37,645 nucleotides of DNA. Source: Pseudomonadota bacterium (GTDB lineage: Bacteria > Myxococcota > Polyangia > GCA-2747355 > JACKDQ01). The DNA is taken from the NCBI GenBank assembly GCA_030591195.1, contig JAUVBO010000001.1:1-37645 (forward strand). The letters run 5' to 3'. Below are positions 1 to 7,548 of this stretch, piece by piece. The stretch's first letter is position 1. Each line of letters starts with the position of its first letter. The position numbers and the translations under genes are program-made. Under the pieces are notes generated by a model that worked only from the letters and a program-made list of their open reading frames with translations, did not search any database and was not told the origin of the DNA.

Positions 1-454
1 CGATGTCGTCGCGCCCCACGTGGTGGTGGTCGAGCACCTGGGCTAAGCGCTCCAACTCATCGAGCCCCTTGGCGACCACGGCCTGGTCGGGGTGGCCGCC
101 GCCGAGGACTTTCTTGACGATGCGCTCGCCGACCACCTTGTTGACCGCTGGCGCGAAGTGCCCCACCCCCCAGTACTGCCAACGCATGATGTCGTAGCGG
201 GCCTTGCTCGCCGGCCACAGCGGCGAGTCGTCCGCGAGGTACGCCATGATCGCATTGGATTCCCAGAGGTTCAGGTCGCCATCGACCAGTGTCGGCACCT
301 TGCCGTTGGGGTTCTTGGCGAGGAACTCAGGGGACTGATGCTCGCCCTTGAAGAGGTCGACCAGCTCCAGCTCGACATCATTGCGACCCGTCTGGTTGAT
401 CGTGGCCACCACGCGTCGACAGTTGTCGGAGATCGGATGGTAGTAGAGCTTCAT
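1..454 (-). CDS. Glutathione S-transferase family protein, 3' end beyond window
   Basis: The 151 visible codons begin MKLYYHPISDNCRRV and match the thioredoxin-fold N-domain of glutathione S-transferases. The loop NPNGKVPTLVDG carries the cis-proline, and LWESNAIMAYLA carries the Glu-Ser pair that binds the gamma-glutamyl part of glutathione in this family. A helical C-domain starts near residue 85 and runs off the window. Family members conjugate or reduce substrates with glutathione in the cytoplasm; the substrate cannot be told. The ATG is preceded by a GGAAGG ribosome site about 8 nt upstream. The gene diverges from the VWA lipoprotein gene. The GST call is secure; the subclass is not. 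Confidence 0.9.
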   Translation of the reverse strand, partial: MKLYYHPISDNCRRVVATINQTGRNDVELELVDLFKGEHQSPEFLAKNPNGKVPTLVDGDLNLWESNAIMAYLADDSPLWPASKARYDIMRWQYWGVGHFAPAVNKVVGERIVKKVLGGGHPDQAVVAKGLDELERLAQVLDHHHVGRDDI

Positions 455-523
455 CGGAAACCTTCCTTTCGGCGGAGACCTGCCGCCGGGTTGCGTTGCT
501 CGCTGGTCCGAGAATCTGGTTCA

Positions 524-547
524 GGCGTACGTCTCGGGGCGTACGCC
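524..547. promoter_or_regulatory. Inverted repeat, operator candidate
   Basis: GGCGTACG (524-531) and CGTACGCC (540-547) are perfect 8-bp arms around an 8-nt spacer, about 70 bp upstream of the GST start. The length and symmetry fit a dimeric repressor site. Assignment to a regulator is not possible from sequence alone. Confidence 0.35.
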
Positions 548-643
548 ACGAGGGGCCGGAGCGCTACGCGGTCCACGGTGCAGCCGAGGAGCGATGGCCC
601 AGGCGAGCAGCAACACGGCGCCGATGAGTAGATCCTCGGAACC

Positions 644-678
644 TCGGAGGGCGCCCCCCTGAGGTGAGCGCCCTCCGA
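644..678. other. 11-bp inverted repeat
   Basis: TCGGAGGGCGC (644-654) pairs perfectly with GCGCCCTCCGA (668-678) across a 13-nt loop. It is a strong GC hairpin without a T-run. It sits in a divergent intergenic region, so attenuation, an operator or a leftover terminator are all possible. Confidence 0.4.
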
Positions 679-911
679 TTCGGGGCCGGATTACCCGATC
701 CGTCGCTCGCGGGAGATGAAGGTGGCGGAGGCACCGCCGAGGCGTGACAGCGATGTCAGGGGCGACGCGAATGTCGCTGATCGGTCTTCCGCAGGCGTCG
801 TGCCCCAGCGCCGACTTCCGTAAGACCCCGTGTCTTCAGGCGAACCTCTCGTGTGCGCGTGGCACGGCGGTTGCGAAAGCGGCAGGAGGCAGTCAACCGA
901 AGGAGGTAGCG

Positions 912-2222
912 ATGAAGAGGACCACCGCGGCAACCGTGATCGCACTGACCAGCAGCCTGGCGCTGCTCGCCGGGTGCGGCGCCATGGACTCTGCAGCGAT
1001 GTCGGGCGATACGTCGGGTGGGGGGCCAGGACCTGCGTCCCCCATGCCTAGCGAGACAGCCAGTCCGAGCGAGCCCAGTCCGGACACGAGCAAGCCGCAG
1101 GAGACGGGCGCGGGCTTGCAGGCCGGTACGCTCACCGCTGGCAGCTTCGACGATCATCTCAACCCGGCCGTCTTCGACGCATTCATCAACGGACTCGGCG
1201 GCCAGATCGAAGGCGTCGAAGGCGTGGCCCGGCGAGCGCTGATCCGTGTTCGGAACACCAACGGCGATCCCGTCGGCGAGGCCCAAGTCGTCGTCGAGGC
1301 CGGTGGACGGCAGCTGGTGTCGCTTCGGACCGGCACCGACGGCCGCGCGCTCTACTTGCCGGCGCGTGATGGCGGCGGCGACGCCGGACCGTTCTCGCTC
1401 AGCGTCGAGCTGCCCGGGGGGGCGATGCACTCCGAGCAAGACCTCACCCTCGACAAGGCGCCCTGGGAGGTGACGGTCGATGGGGCTGTGGCAACGCCGC
1501 CGACCCAGCTCGACGTCGCGTTGGTGATCGACGCCACCGGCAGCATGGGCGACGAGCTGCACTACCTCAAGGTCGAGACGACCTACATCGCCGAGCAGAT
1601 CGCCACCAGGCACCCGAACGTCGACGTGCGCTACGCCCTGGTCGTCTACCGCGACTCGGGTGACGAGTATGTCACCCGCGCCTTCGACTTTGCCGGGCTC
1701 GACGCCTTCCGCGACGATCTGGCCCGGCAGGGGGCGGCGGGCGGCGGCGACTACCCGGAGGCGATGCACGAGGCGCTGGCTCAGACCGCTCAGCTGAGCT
1801 GGCGATCGGACAATACCGCCCGGGTGGTATTTCTGATCGGCGACGCGCCGCCCCATGCCGCCCGGATCGGCACCACGCTCGACACCATCAACAGCCTGCG
1901 CCGCGCCGGCGTGCGCGTCTACCCCGTGGCGGCCAGCGGTGTGGGCAAGACGGCCGAGTTGGTGATGCGAGTCGGGGCGTTCATGACCCTCGGCCGCTAC
2001 CTCTTCCTCACCGACGACTCGGGCGTGGGCAACCCTCACGCCGAGCCCCACATCCCCTGCTATGAGGTGGAGAAGCTGAGCCACCTGATGGTGCGGATGA
2101 TCGCCTCGGAGCTGGCGGGCCAGCTGTTGCCGCCAGCCGCCGCGGACGTGATCCGCACCGTGGGCCAGCCAGACGGTGGCGTCTGCCTGGCTGCCGAGCA
2201 GCAGCAACCGGCCCAGCAGTAG
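912..2222 (+). CDS. VWA-domain lipoprotein
   Basis: The 436-aa protein starts with a lipoprotein signal (lipobox LAGC, Cys22), followed by a Gly/Pro/Ser-rich linker to about residue 60. Next is a small beta-rich domain of the carboxypeptidase-regulatory type (about 95-180; NTNGDPVGEAQVVVEAGG, TGTDGRA). A von Willebrand A domain starts near 200, with the metal-site motif DATGS at 207-211 and a later GDAPPH. VWA domains bind ligands through a divalent metal at the cell surface. The start is fixed by AGGAGG ending 5-6 nt before ATG and by the signal peptide; the upstream open frame is ignored. It ends convergent with the Tudor-like gene. The partner is unknown. Confidence 0.88.
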   Translation: MKRTTAATVIALTSSLALLAGCGAMDSAAMSGDTSGGGPGPASPMPSETASPSEPSPDTSKPQETGAGLQAGTLTAGSFDDHLNPAVFDAFINGLGGQIEGVEGVARRALIRVRNTNGDPVGEAQVVVEAGGRQLVSLRTGTDGRALYLPARDGGGDAGPFSLSVELPGGAMHSEQDLTLDKAPWEVTVDGAVATPPTQLDVALVIDATGSMGDELHYLKVETTYIAEQIATRHPNVDVRYALVVYRDSGDEYVTRAFDFAGLDAFRDDLARQGAAGGGDYPEAMHEALAQTAQLSWRSDNTARVVFLIGDAPPHAARIGTTLDTINSLRRAGVRVYPVAASGVGKTAELVMRVGAFMTLGRYLFLTDDSGVGNPHAEPHIPCYEVEKLSHLMVRMIASELAGQLLPPAAADVIRTVGQPDGGVCLAAEQQQPAQQ

Positions 2223-2262
2223 ATCCCGATCGCCAAGCCGAGCCAGCCGCGCCGGGGGTGAG

Positions 2263-2278
2263 CTGGGCGAACGCCCAG
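2263..2278. terminator. Hairpin between convergent genes
   Basis: CTGGGC (2263-2268) pairs with GCCCAG (2273-2278) around a GAAC loop. It lies between the stops of two convergent genes and could serve both strands. No T-tract follows, so intrinsic termination is plausible but unproven. Confidence 0.45.
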
Positions 2279-2298
2279 ACCGTCCGCCGCACCTAAGC

Positions 2299-3012
2299 CT
2301 ACGAGCTCGAGATGCGGTCGTTGGGGATCCACTGCTGCTGGCCGTCGGAGAAGGCGACGAGACACTGCCGATCGCCGGCCTGCTGCACCTGTGCCTGGTA
2401 CTTGGTGCCATCGGTCCAGAGCACGAAGCAGTTCTCGCCCACCGCCACCGGAGGTAGCGAGCTGATGGCTCCGGCGGCCTTGACCACCTGGTCGGCGCTG
2501 GGCTCGTCGGGCTTGTGCCCCTGCCCCGCAGCCGGCGGAGCGCCCCCGGCGTCCAGTCGCTGGATCTCGGGGAAGCAGGCGGCGTGGAAGCTCTGCCCGA
2601 GCTCTGGCTCCTTGAGCAGCCGATCGACCCAGTAGGTGGAGATCTGGCTCCATTGGTGCACGTCGATGCCGTAGTTGAGATACATCGTGTCGAGCCCCTG
2701 CGCCTTGCTCTTGACCATCGCGCTCATGCCGACGTAGTCCTCGAAGCTCGCGGTGCAGACGCCACCCGTCGCGCTGGCCAGCGCGGCCTGATACAGCGGC
2801 ATGTAGGCCAGCGCGACCTCTCCGGCGGTGGCGGGGTCCTGCATCCGGTGGTTCCAGCCGTCCATCGCGGCCTGCCACGCGGCGCGATCGACACCGTTTT
2901 GCTGGGCGATGCTGGCGCAGACCTCGAGATCACCGCCACAGTCCTTCATCTTCGCGCAAAGATCAGCGTAACGTTCGAGAGAGATACCTTCGATCGGATC
3001 CAGTGCGGCCAC
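2299..3012 (-). CDS. Unknown protein with C-terminal Tudor/SH3-like domain
   Basis: A GTG start at 3012 is chosen because GGAGGA sits 7 nt upstream; the longer open frame before it lacks protein character. The 237-aa product has no signal peptide. Residues 8-150 form a helical domain rich in Cys, Trp and Tyr that I do not recognise. A Gly/Ala/Pro linker follows. The last 45 residues (VGENCFVLWTDGTKY, then VAFSDGQQQWIPNDRI) fit the Tudor/SH3-like barrel pattern of alternating aromatic and DG-turn positions, which in other proteins binds methylated or charged partners. The gene diverges from the antiporter gene. Function unknown. Confidence 0.75.
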   Translation of the reverse strand: MAALDPIEGISLERYADLCAKMKDCGGDLEVCASIAQQNGVDRAAWQAAMDGWNHRMQDPATAGEVALAYMPLYQAALASATGGVCTASFEDYVGMSAMVKSKAQGLDTMYLNYGIDVHQWSQISTYWVDRLLKEPELGQSFHAACFPEIQRLDAGGAPPAAGQGHKPDEPSADQVVKAAGAISSLPPVAVGENCFVLWTDGTKYQAQVQQAGDRQCLVAFSDGQQQWIPNDRISSS

Positions 3013-3137
3013 GTCGTCTCCTCCCAGCTCGCCCCCTCGACAGGGCCGTTTGTCAGCAGTCACCGAACAGACACACCAGAGTCTTGGGCTATCAGACGAT
3101 CGGACGATCCGACCGTCAACCACTAAGCGCCATCAAT

Positions 3138-3171
3138 GGGGGCTCGAAGCGCGCCTGCAGGTAGAGCCCCC
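3138..3171. promoter_or_regulatory. Inverted repeat upstream of the antiporter gene
   Basis: GGGGGCTC (3138-3145) and GAGCCCCC (3164-3171) form perfect 8-bp arms with an 18-nt loop in the divergent promoter region. A GATACTCT motif that could be a -10 element follows at 3194-3201, 36 nt before the GTG start. It could be an operator or a leader hairpin. Confidence 0.3.
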
Positions 3172-3237
3172 GATTGGCCTCGAAGTGGGCCAAGATACTC
3201 TCCGACTCCAGCGAGGGAGCGGCAAGGAGGGAGCACC

Positions 3238-4710
3238 GTGGACGAGAACGGCGACGAGGTGGAAGGAGTCACGGCAAAGAAGACTCCATCGTTGGGCCTG
3301 TCTGTGCTGGCAGTGACTGCGATCCTGCTGATCATCATCGGCGGCATCGCCGTGCTCAAGGCCGACTTTCACGTGATCCTGCTGATCGCCATCAGCCTGG
3401 CCTGCCTGGTGACGCGGCATCTCGGCCATTCCTTTGACGAGATCGTCCAGTTCATGGTCAACAACCTGGCCCGGGCGATGTCGGCCCTGTTCATCTTCAT
3501 GATGGTCGGGGCGATCATCGGTTCCTGGATCAAGGCTGGCACGATCCCGGCGCTGATCTACTACGGGGTCGAGCTGATCAGTCCCTCGTGGCTCCTGCCC
3601 TCCGGATTCGTCCTCTGTACGATCGTCTCGGTCTGTGTGGGCACCTCCTGGGGGACCGTCGGAACCATGGGGATCGTGATCATGGGCATCGGCGCCAGCC
3701 TCGGGATCCCCGCGCCTCTCACGGCGGGCTGCGTCATCTCCGGAGCCCTCACGGGCGACAAGATGTCTCCGATCTCCGATACGACCAACCTGGCAGCTGT
3801 CGCCGCCGGGGCCACGCTCTACGGCCACATCAAGGCCATGATGCTGACCACCATTCCCAGTTGGGTCATCTGTCTGGTGATCTACACCGTGCTGGGCGTG
3901 AAGCACGGCGGGGCCACCGTCGACTACGCCCAGGTCGAGCTGACCCGGTCGACGCTCGCCTCGAGCTTCGACATCAGCGTCGTGATGCTGCTGCCGATCG
4001 TCGTCACCCTGACCATGAGCCTCTTCAAGGTCTCGCCGCTGGTGGCGATGATCTCGGGCGTGGCGATGGCAGTGCTGATGGGCGTCATCTTCCAGGGTGC
4101 GAGCTGGACCGAGATGTTCTCGGCCGTCAACCACGGCTACAGCCACGTGACGGGGGTCACGGTCGTCGACAAGCTTCTCAACCGGGGCGGCATCCAGAGC
4201 ATGATGTGGAGCGTCTCGCTGTCCTTCATCATCATCGCCCTGGGGGGCGTGCTCGAGGGCGGCGGCTACCTCAACGTCATCGTCGATGCCCTCTCCCGCA
4301 GGATCCGCAAGGCCGCCCACATGGTGCCGGTGACGATCCTCACGGCCGTCTTCATCAACATCACCACCAGCGACAGCTACTCGTCGATCATCCTCACCGG
4401 GACCCTCTACCGGAAGATGTACGACAAGGTCGGCCTGGCCCGCAGGATGCTCTCCCGTTGCGTCGAGGAGGGGGCGACCCTGACGATCCAGCTCTTCCCA
4501 TGGACGGCGGCCGCCGCCTTCTACGCCGGAACCCTCGGCGTGCCCACCGCGGACTACGCACGCTACGCCTTCCTCTGTTTCATCAACCCGGCCCTTTCGA
4601 TCGTGCTGGCCTACCTGGGCATCTTCCTGATCTTTGCGAAGGATGCGGCCTCATCCTCTGTGCCGGGCGCCGCTCGGACAGACGTCCCCGGGGGAACCGA
4701 TGTCTCTTGA
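3238..4710 (+). CDS. NhaC-family Na+/H+ antiporter-like membrane protein
   Basis: The 490-aa integral membrane protein has about 11 hydrophobic segments. The family hallmarks are present: GTSWGTVGTMGIV in the first half, SGALTGDKMSPISDTTNLA after it, and NITTSDSYSSIILTG in the second half. NhaC members exchange Na+ for H+; relatives exchange amino acids or organic acids, so the substrate stays open. The GTG start follows AAGGAGG by 7 nt; the frame upstream is not coding. The gene is followed after 32 nt by a methyltransferase remnant, which hints that the transporter once served methylated-amine metabolism. That link is inference. Confidence 0.88.
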   Translation: MDENGDEVEGVTAKKTPSLGLSVLAVTAILLIIIGGIAVLKADFHVILLIAISLACLVTRHLGHSFDEIVQFMVNNLARAMSALFIFMMVGAIIGSWIKAGTIPALIYYGVELISPSWLLPSGFVLCTIVSVCVGTSWGTVGTMGIVIMGIGASLGIPAPLTAGCVISGALTGDKMSPISDTTNLAAVAAGATLYGHIKAMMLTTIPSWVICLVIYTVLGVKHGGATVDYAQVELTRSTLASSFDISVVMLLPIVVTLTMSLFKVSPLVAMISGVAMAVLMGVIFQGASWTEMFSAVNHGYSHVTGVTVVDKLLNRGGIQSMMWSVSLSFIIIALGGVLEGGGYLNVIVDALSRRIRKAAHMVPVTILTAVFINITTSDSYSSIILTGTLYRKMYDKVGLARRMLSRCVEEGATLTIQLFPWTAAAAFYAGTLGVPTADYARYAFLCFINPALSIVLAYLGIFLIFAKDAASSSVPGAARTDVPGGTDVS

Positions 4711-4742
4711 ACCAGATCTGTTTGTCGGCGATCTCTTGCCTG

Positions 4743-4946
4743 ATGGCTGCGCTGAGCGGTGCCACCTTGATTCATGACGTGGGGTTCACCGAGGCGGCTG
4801 ACTCGGCCTCCCTCGAGCTGATCGCGGCGACCGATGAGCTGCTCGTCAAGGACCGGCTGGAGAACCACGAGCCCGTGCCCCTGCCGGACGAGGTGACGGC
4901 CGAGCTGGACAAGATGGAGAGGCTCTGGACGACGTCGCGAGAGTAA
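4743..4946 (+). pseudogene. C-terminal remnant of an MttB-family methyltransferase
   Basis: The 67 codons hold two blocks typical of the C-terminus of the trimethylamine/betaine:corrinoid methyltransferase superfamily. The first is ALSGATLIHDVGF with SLELIAATDELL. The second is ENHEPVPLPDEVTAELDKM, which in full proteins is the very end. In family members about 60-70 residues separate these blocks; here they are joined directly, and the whole catalytic barrel upstream is missing. The ATG at 4743 has no clear ribosome site. It is probably a deletion remnant, but a short expressed protein cannot be excluded. It lies between the antiporter gene and the propeller gene, 2 nt before the latter's ATG. 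Confidence 0.65.
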
Positions 4947-4948
4947 CG

Positions 4949-5920
4949 ATGAGAACCGGAACTATCACCGCTCGGAGCGATGCCAGCCTCCACGCGTCCG
5001 TCGACCAGCTCGAGCCGCTCAGGTATGCCGACGGCGGCTCTGTCGTCGAAGATCGGCCGGGGCACGTCCGCGCCGCGTCTGCGATTCGCCGCTGGGGCAG
5101 TCGACTGGTCATCGTGCAGGACGACGTCAACGCGCTCGCGGCTCATCACCAGCCGGGCGAGACGCGAGCCATGCTGTTGCCCGCCGGACCCGGCGGGCGC
5201 CGCGTCTTCGACGACCTGATCGGCAACAAGCAGGGAAAGCTGGACCTCGAGGCCTGCGTGGGGCTGGACGATGGTCGCCTCGTCGCATTCGGTTCGGGTT
5301 CGAGTCGAATGCGAGAGAGCCTGGTCCTGATCGCCGAGGGCCGCGAGCCCCGCGTGGTCGCCGCCCCGCTGCTCTACCAAGAGCTCCGCGCGAACACGAG
5401 CTTTGCGGGGTCGGAGCTCAACGTCGAGGGCGCGCTGGTGCTCGGCGATGACCTGCTGCTGTTTCAGCGGGGCAACGGCGCGCCGCGCGGCCCGATCGGG
5501 CCGGTCAACGCCATCGGAGCGATCGACGTCGGCGCGTTCCTGCGCTGGCTGGACGACAGCGGCCCGACGCCGCGCTTGCGATCGGTGGCTCAGGTCGAGC
5601 TCGGCGAGCTCGGGGGCTCGAAGCTTGGCTTCACCGACGCGGCAGTGACCGGAGACGGACGGATCGCCGTCCTCGCGGCGGCGGAGGCGTCTCCAGATGC
5701 GTTGTCCGACGGACCCGTCACCGGGTGCCAGCTCGGTCTCCTCGAGGGCGAGACGCTACGCATGACAGACATCCTCGACGAGCGGGGAGAGCGGCTGGTG
5801 CTCAAGCTCGAGGGGATCGAGCCCCGAGCCGGTGCCGCGCTGGTCTTCGATGTGGTGGCGGATATGGACGCGCCGTCGGAGGCCGCGCGACTCGGCCGGC
5901 TCGTGGTGCGGGAGGGGTGA
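4949..5920 (+). CDS. DUF6929-like predicted beta-propeller protein
   Basis: The 323-aa protein has no signal peptide. It has repeating beta-strand/Gly-Asp blades: RLVIVQDDVNALA, RLVAFGSGSSRMRES, ALVLGDDLLLFQRGNG and GRIAVLAAAEAS. The stretch GNKQGKLDLEACV followed by AFGSGSS resembles the family annotated as DUF6929, recalled from memory and not searched. No catalytic motif is obvious. The ATG lies 2 nt after the preceding remnant's stop and the ribosome site is weak (GAGAG). It may be co-transcribed with the antiporter gene. Role unknown. Confidence 0.7.
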   Translation: MRTGTITARSDASLHASVDQLEPLRYADGGSVVEDRPGHVRAASAIRRWGSRLVIVQDDVNALAAHHQPGETRAMLLPAGPGGRRVFDDLIGNKQGKLDLEACVGLDDGRLVAFGSGSSRMRESLVLIAEGREPRVVAAPLLYQELRANTSFAGSELNVEGALVLGDDLLLFQRGNGAPRGPIGPVNAIGAIDVGAFLRWLDDSGPTPRLRSVAQVELGELGGSKLGFTDAAVTGDGRIAVLAAAEASPDALSDGPVTGCQLGLLEGETLRMTDILDERGERLVLKLEGIEPRAGAALVFDVVADMDAPSEAARLGRLVVREG

Positions 5921-6032
5921 TGGCATCGGGGGGTCAGCTTGGCGAGCACGGCGGCGGTGATCAGCGGTCGCCGTTGACAGTCGACGCTGTCGGGTGCTTC
6001 CCTTTGGTCTCGAACCCCGCGAGGAGCCAGCG

Positions 6033-6800
6033 ATGTCCGCCAAGCCCGCGTCCCTAGTGGTGATCATCACGGCGATCGCGTCGCTGCTATCAGAGCCCGG
6101 CCGAGCGATCGCCCAGCAGCCGACCGAGGCAGCGGCCGATGGCCAGGACGAGCCGTCGACGGCGTGCCAGCCGCCGTGCCGCGAGGGCTACCTCTGCGTC
6201 GAGGGGCAGTGCGTATCGGCCTGCAACCCGCCCTGTCCGGCGCAGACCGTCTGCCGGGACAACCGCTGCGTGTCGCTGTCGCAGGCGCAGACGCGCGCCG
6301 CCGAGGGGGCGTGGAGCGGCGTGCACTTCTTCGCCGGTCTGTCCGGCGCGCCCGGGTTCTCGGCGTTCTGGCCCGAGCACCAGCTGAAGATGCAGTTCAG
6401 GGCCGCCGGGCAGTTCGCCTTCCGCGTCGGGGTGCTGATGAAGCGGTTCGAGGTCGGCCTCGAGCTTGCGCCGGCGGCCTGGTACCCCGGCGACTACGCC
6501 GACGGCAACGTCAGCGCCGGCCCCAAGGTCGCCCTCAACCTGACCCTCGGCCACCTGGCCGAGATCACCGACAGCGTCTACTGGCCGCTACGCTTCGGCG
6601 CCGGGGTGATGGCCTCCAATACCAGGACGCCGTTCGGGATGCTCCGGATCGACGTGATCGGCTTCGGCTACGCGATCCCGGTCGGCCCCGGTCGGCTGCT
6701 GGTCGATCTCGCGCTGCCCTCGCTGCGCTTCTTCTCCGAGGTCAAGCACCTCGGCATCTGGTCCTGGCTGTTCAACCTGTCGGTGGTCTACCTGCTCTGA
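6033..6800 (+). CDS. Exported outer-membrane beta-barrel-like protein with Cys-rich N-terminus
   Basis: The 255-aa product starts with a signal peptide (cut probably after GRAIA, about residue 27). Two short cysteine modules follow near residues 40-85 (CQPPCREGYLCVEGQC and CNPPCPAQTVCRDNRC), likely disulphide-bonded. The remaining 165 residues alternate polar and hydrophobic residues and end in an aromatic/Leu strand (FNLSVVYLL), as in small outer-membrane barrels. The ATG at 6033 is set by GAGGAG 6 nt upstream and by the signal peptide. It is followed 46 nt later by the exported MglA-like gene and probably shares its operon. Substrate or partner unknown. Confidence 0.75.
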   Translation: MSAKPASLVVIITAIASLLSEPGRAIAQQPTEAAADGQDEPSTACQPPCREGYLCVEGQCVSACNPPCPAQTVCRDNRCVSLSQAQTRAAEGAWSGVHFFAGLSGAPGFSAFWPEHQLKMQFRAAGQFAFRVGVLMKRFEVGLELAPAAWYPGDYADGNVSAGPKVALNLTLGHLAEITDSVYWPLRFGAGVMASNTRTPFGMLRIDVIGFGYAIPVGPGRLLVDLALPSLRFFSEVKHLGIWSWLFNLSVVYLL

Positions 6801-6846
6801 TCATCCGCGCACACATCAGCCCTGGCGACCAAGGGAGGCGTACACC

Positions 6847-7548
6847 ATGAGAGGACTGCCGCTGCTGCTCGCGACGGCGATCGGGCTTTGCCCGAGCTCG
6901 GCCGATGCGAGCTTCATCAACTACTCGTCCCGCGAGATCAACGTCAAGATCGTCTACTACGGGCCGGCGACCGCGGGACTCGCCGAGAACCTCGAGTACA
7001 TCTACGGCCGCATCAACCCCAAGGCCAAGGGCAAGCTGATCTCCCTCGCGACCGGGACCGAGCGGACGCTGTTCTTCGACTTCGTCCCCCTGAACCTCGG
7101 CGAGATCCGCGGCTTCAAGGTGCGTTTTCACCTCTACACCGTGCCGGGCAAGGTGCGCTACAGCGCCTCCCGCAAGCTGATCCTGAAGGGCGTCGACGGG
7201 GTGGTGTTCGTCGCCGACGCCGATCCGGCTCGGGCCAAGGCGACCCGTGAGAGCTGGAAGAGCCTCAAGAGAAACCTCGCCGGGCTGGGCTACGACTGGC
7301 GGGCGATCCCCCTCGTGGTCCAGCTCGACGGCGCGCCCGGTCGGCGCCGCCTCACCGCCGACAAGCTCCGGTCGCTGCTGGGGCTCGCGGGGCAGCGGGT
7401 GGTGCTGGCGAGCTCGCGGACGGGTGTCGGTGTCTTCGACACCTTGAAGACCGCGGCAAAAGGGATTCTGCTGGCGCTCAAGCGGGGCGCGACCTCGAAG
7501 CGACCGGCGGCCAAGCAAGGTGCCAGCAAGTCGAGCGGAGCCAAGTGA
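6847..7548 (+). CDS. Exported MglA-like pseudo-GTPase
   Basis: The 233-aa protein is clearly related to MglA, the small polarity GTPase of gliding bacteria: SFINYSSREIN, FFDFVPLNLGEIRGFK, RFHLYTVPG, LILKGVDGVVFVAD and GVGVFDTLK are nearly unchanged. Two things differ. The P-loop reads GPATAGLA (39-46), so the Lys-Thr of GKT is replaced by Leu-Ala. The NKxD base-recognition motif reads DGAP (161-164). In place of the MglA start Met there is a hydrophobic N-terminus, MRGLPLLLATAIGLCPSSADA, ending in a typical cleavage site. GTP binding is therefore unlikely, and export to the periplasm is predicted. A Lys/Ala/Ser-rich tail follows residue 205. The ribosome site is AAGGGAGG, 8 nt upstream. The stop overlaps the next gene. 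Confidence 0.88.
   Translation: MRGLPLLLATAIGLCPSSADASFINYSSREINVKIVYYGPATAGLAENLEYIYGRINPKAKGKLISLATGTERTLFFDFVPLNLGEIRGFKVRFHLYTVPGKVRYSASRKLILKGVDGVVFVADADPARAKATRESWKSLKRNLAGLGYDWRAIPLVVQLDGAPGRRRLTADKLRSLLGLAGQRVVLASSRTGVGVFDTLKTAAKGILLALKRGATSKRPAAKQGASKSSGAK

Larger units (their letters stand above)
455..911. other. Divergent intergenic region, 457 bp
   Basis: It lies between the start of the GST gene (minus) and the start of the VWA lipoprotein gene (plus). No convincing coding sequence is present; the open frames here have no recognisable protein character. It holds two inverted repeats, listed separately, and presumably the promoters of both genes, although no clear -35/-10 pair stands out. 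Confidence 0.6.

Noticed and set aside
744..911. Longer N-terminus for the VWA lipoprotein
   Set aside because: The ATG at 912 has a strong ribosome site and starts a perfect lipoprotein signal; the upstream residues would destroy it.
4743..4946. Pyrrolysine use, suggested by the MttB-family remnant and the in-frame TAG at 22653
   Set aside because: The remnant lacks the part of MttB that carries pyrrolysine, the TAG lies in an unrelated fragment, and no pyrrolysine genes are in the window.
5974..5979. TTGACA as promoter of the barrel/MglA-like operon
   Set aside because: No -10 box lies at a suitable distance, so the single hexamer is not enough.
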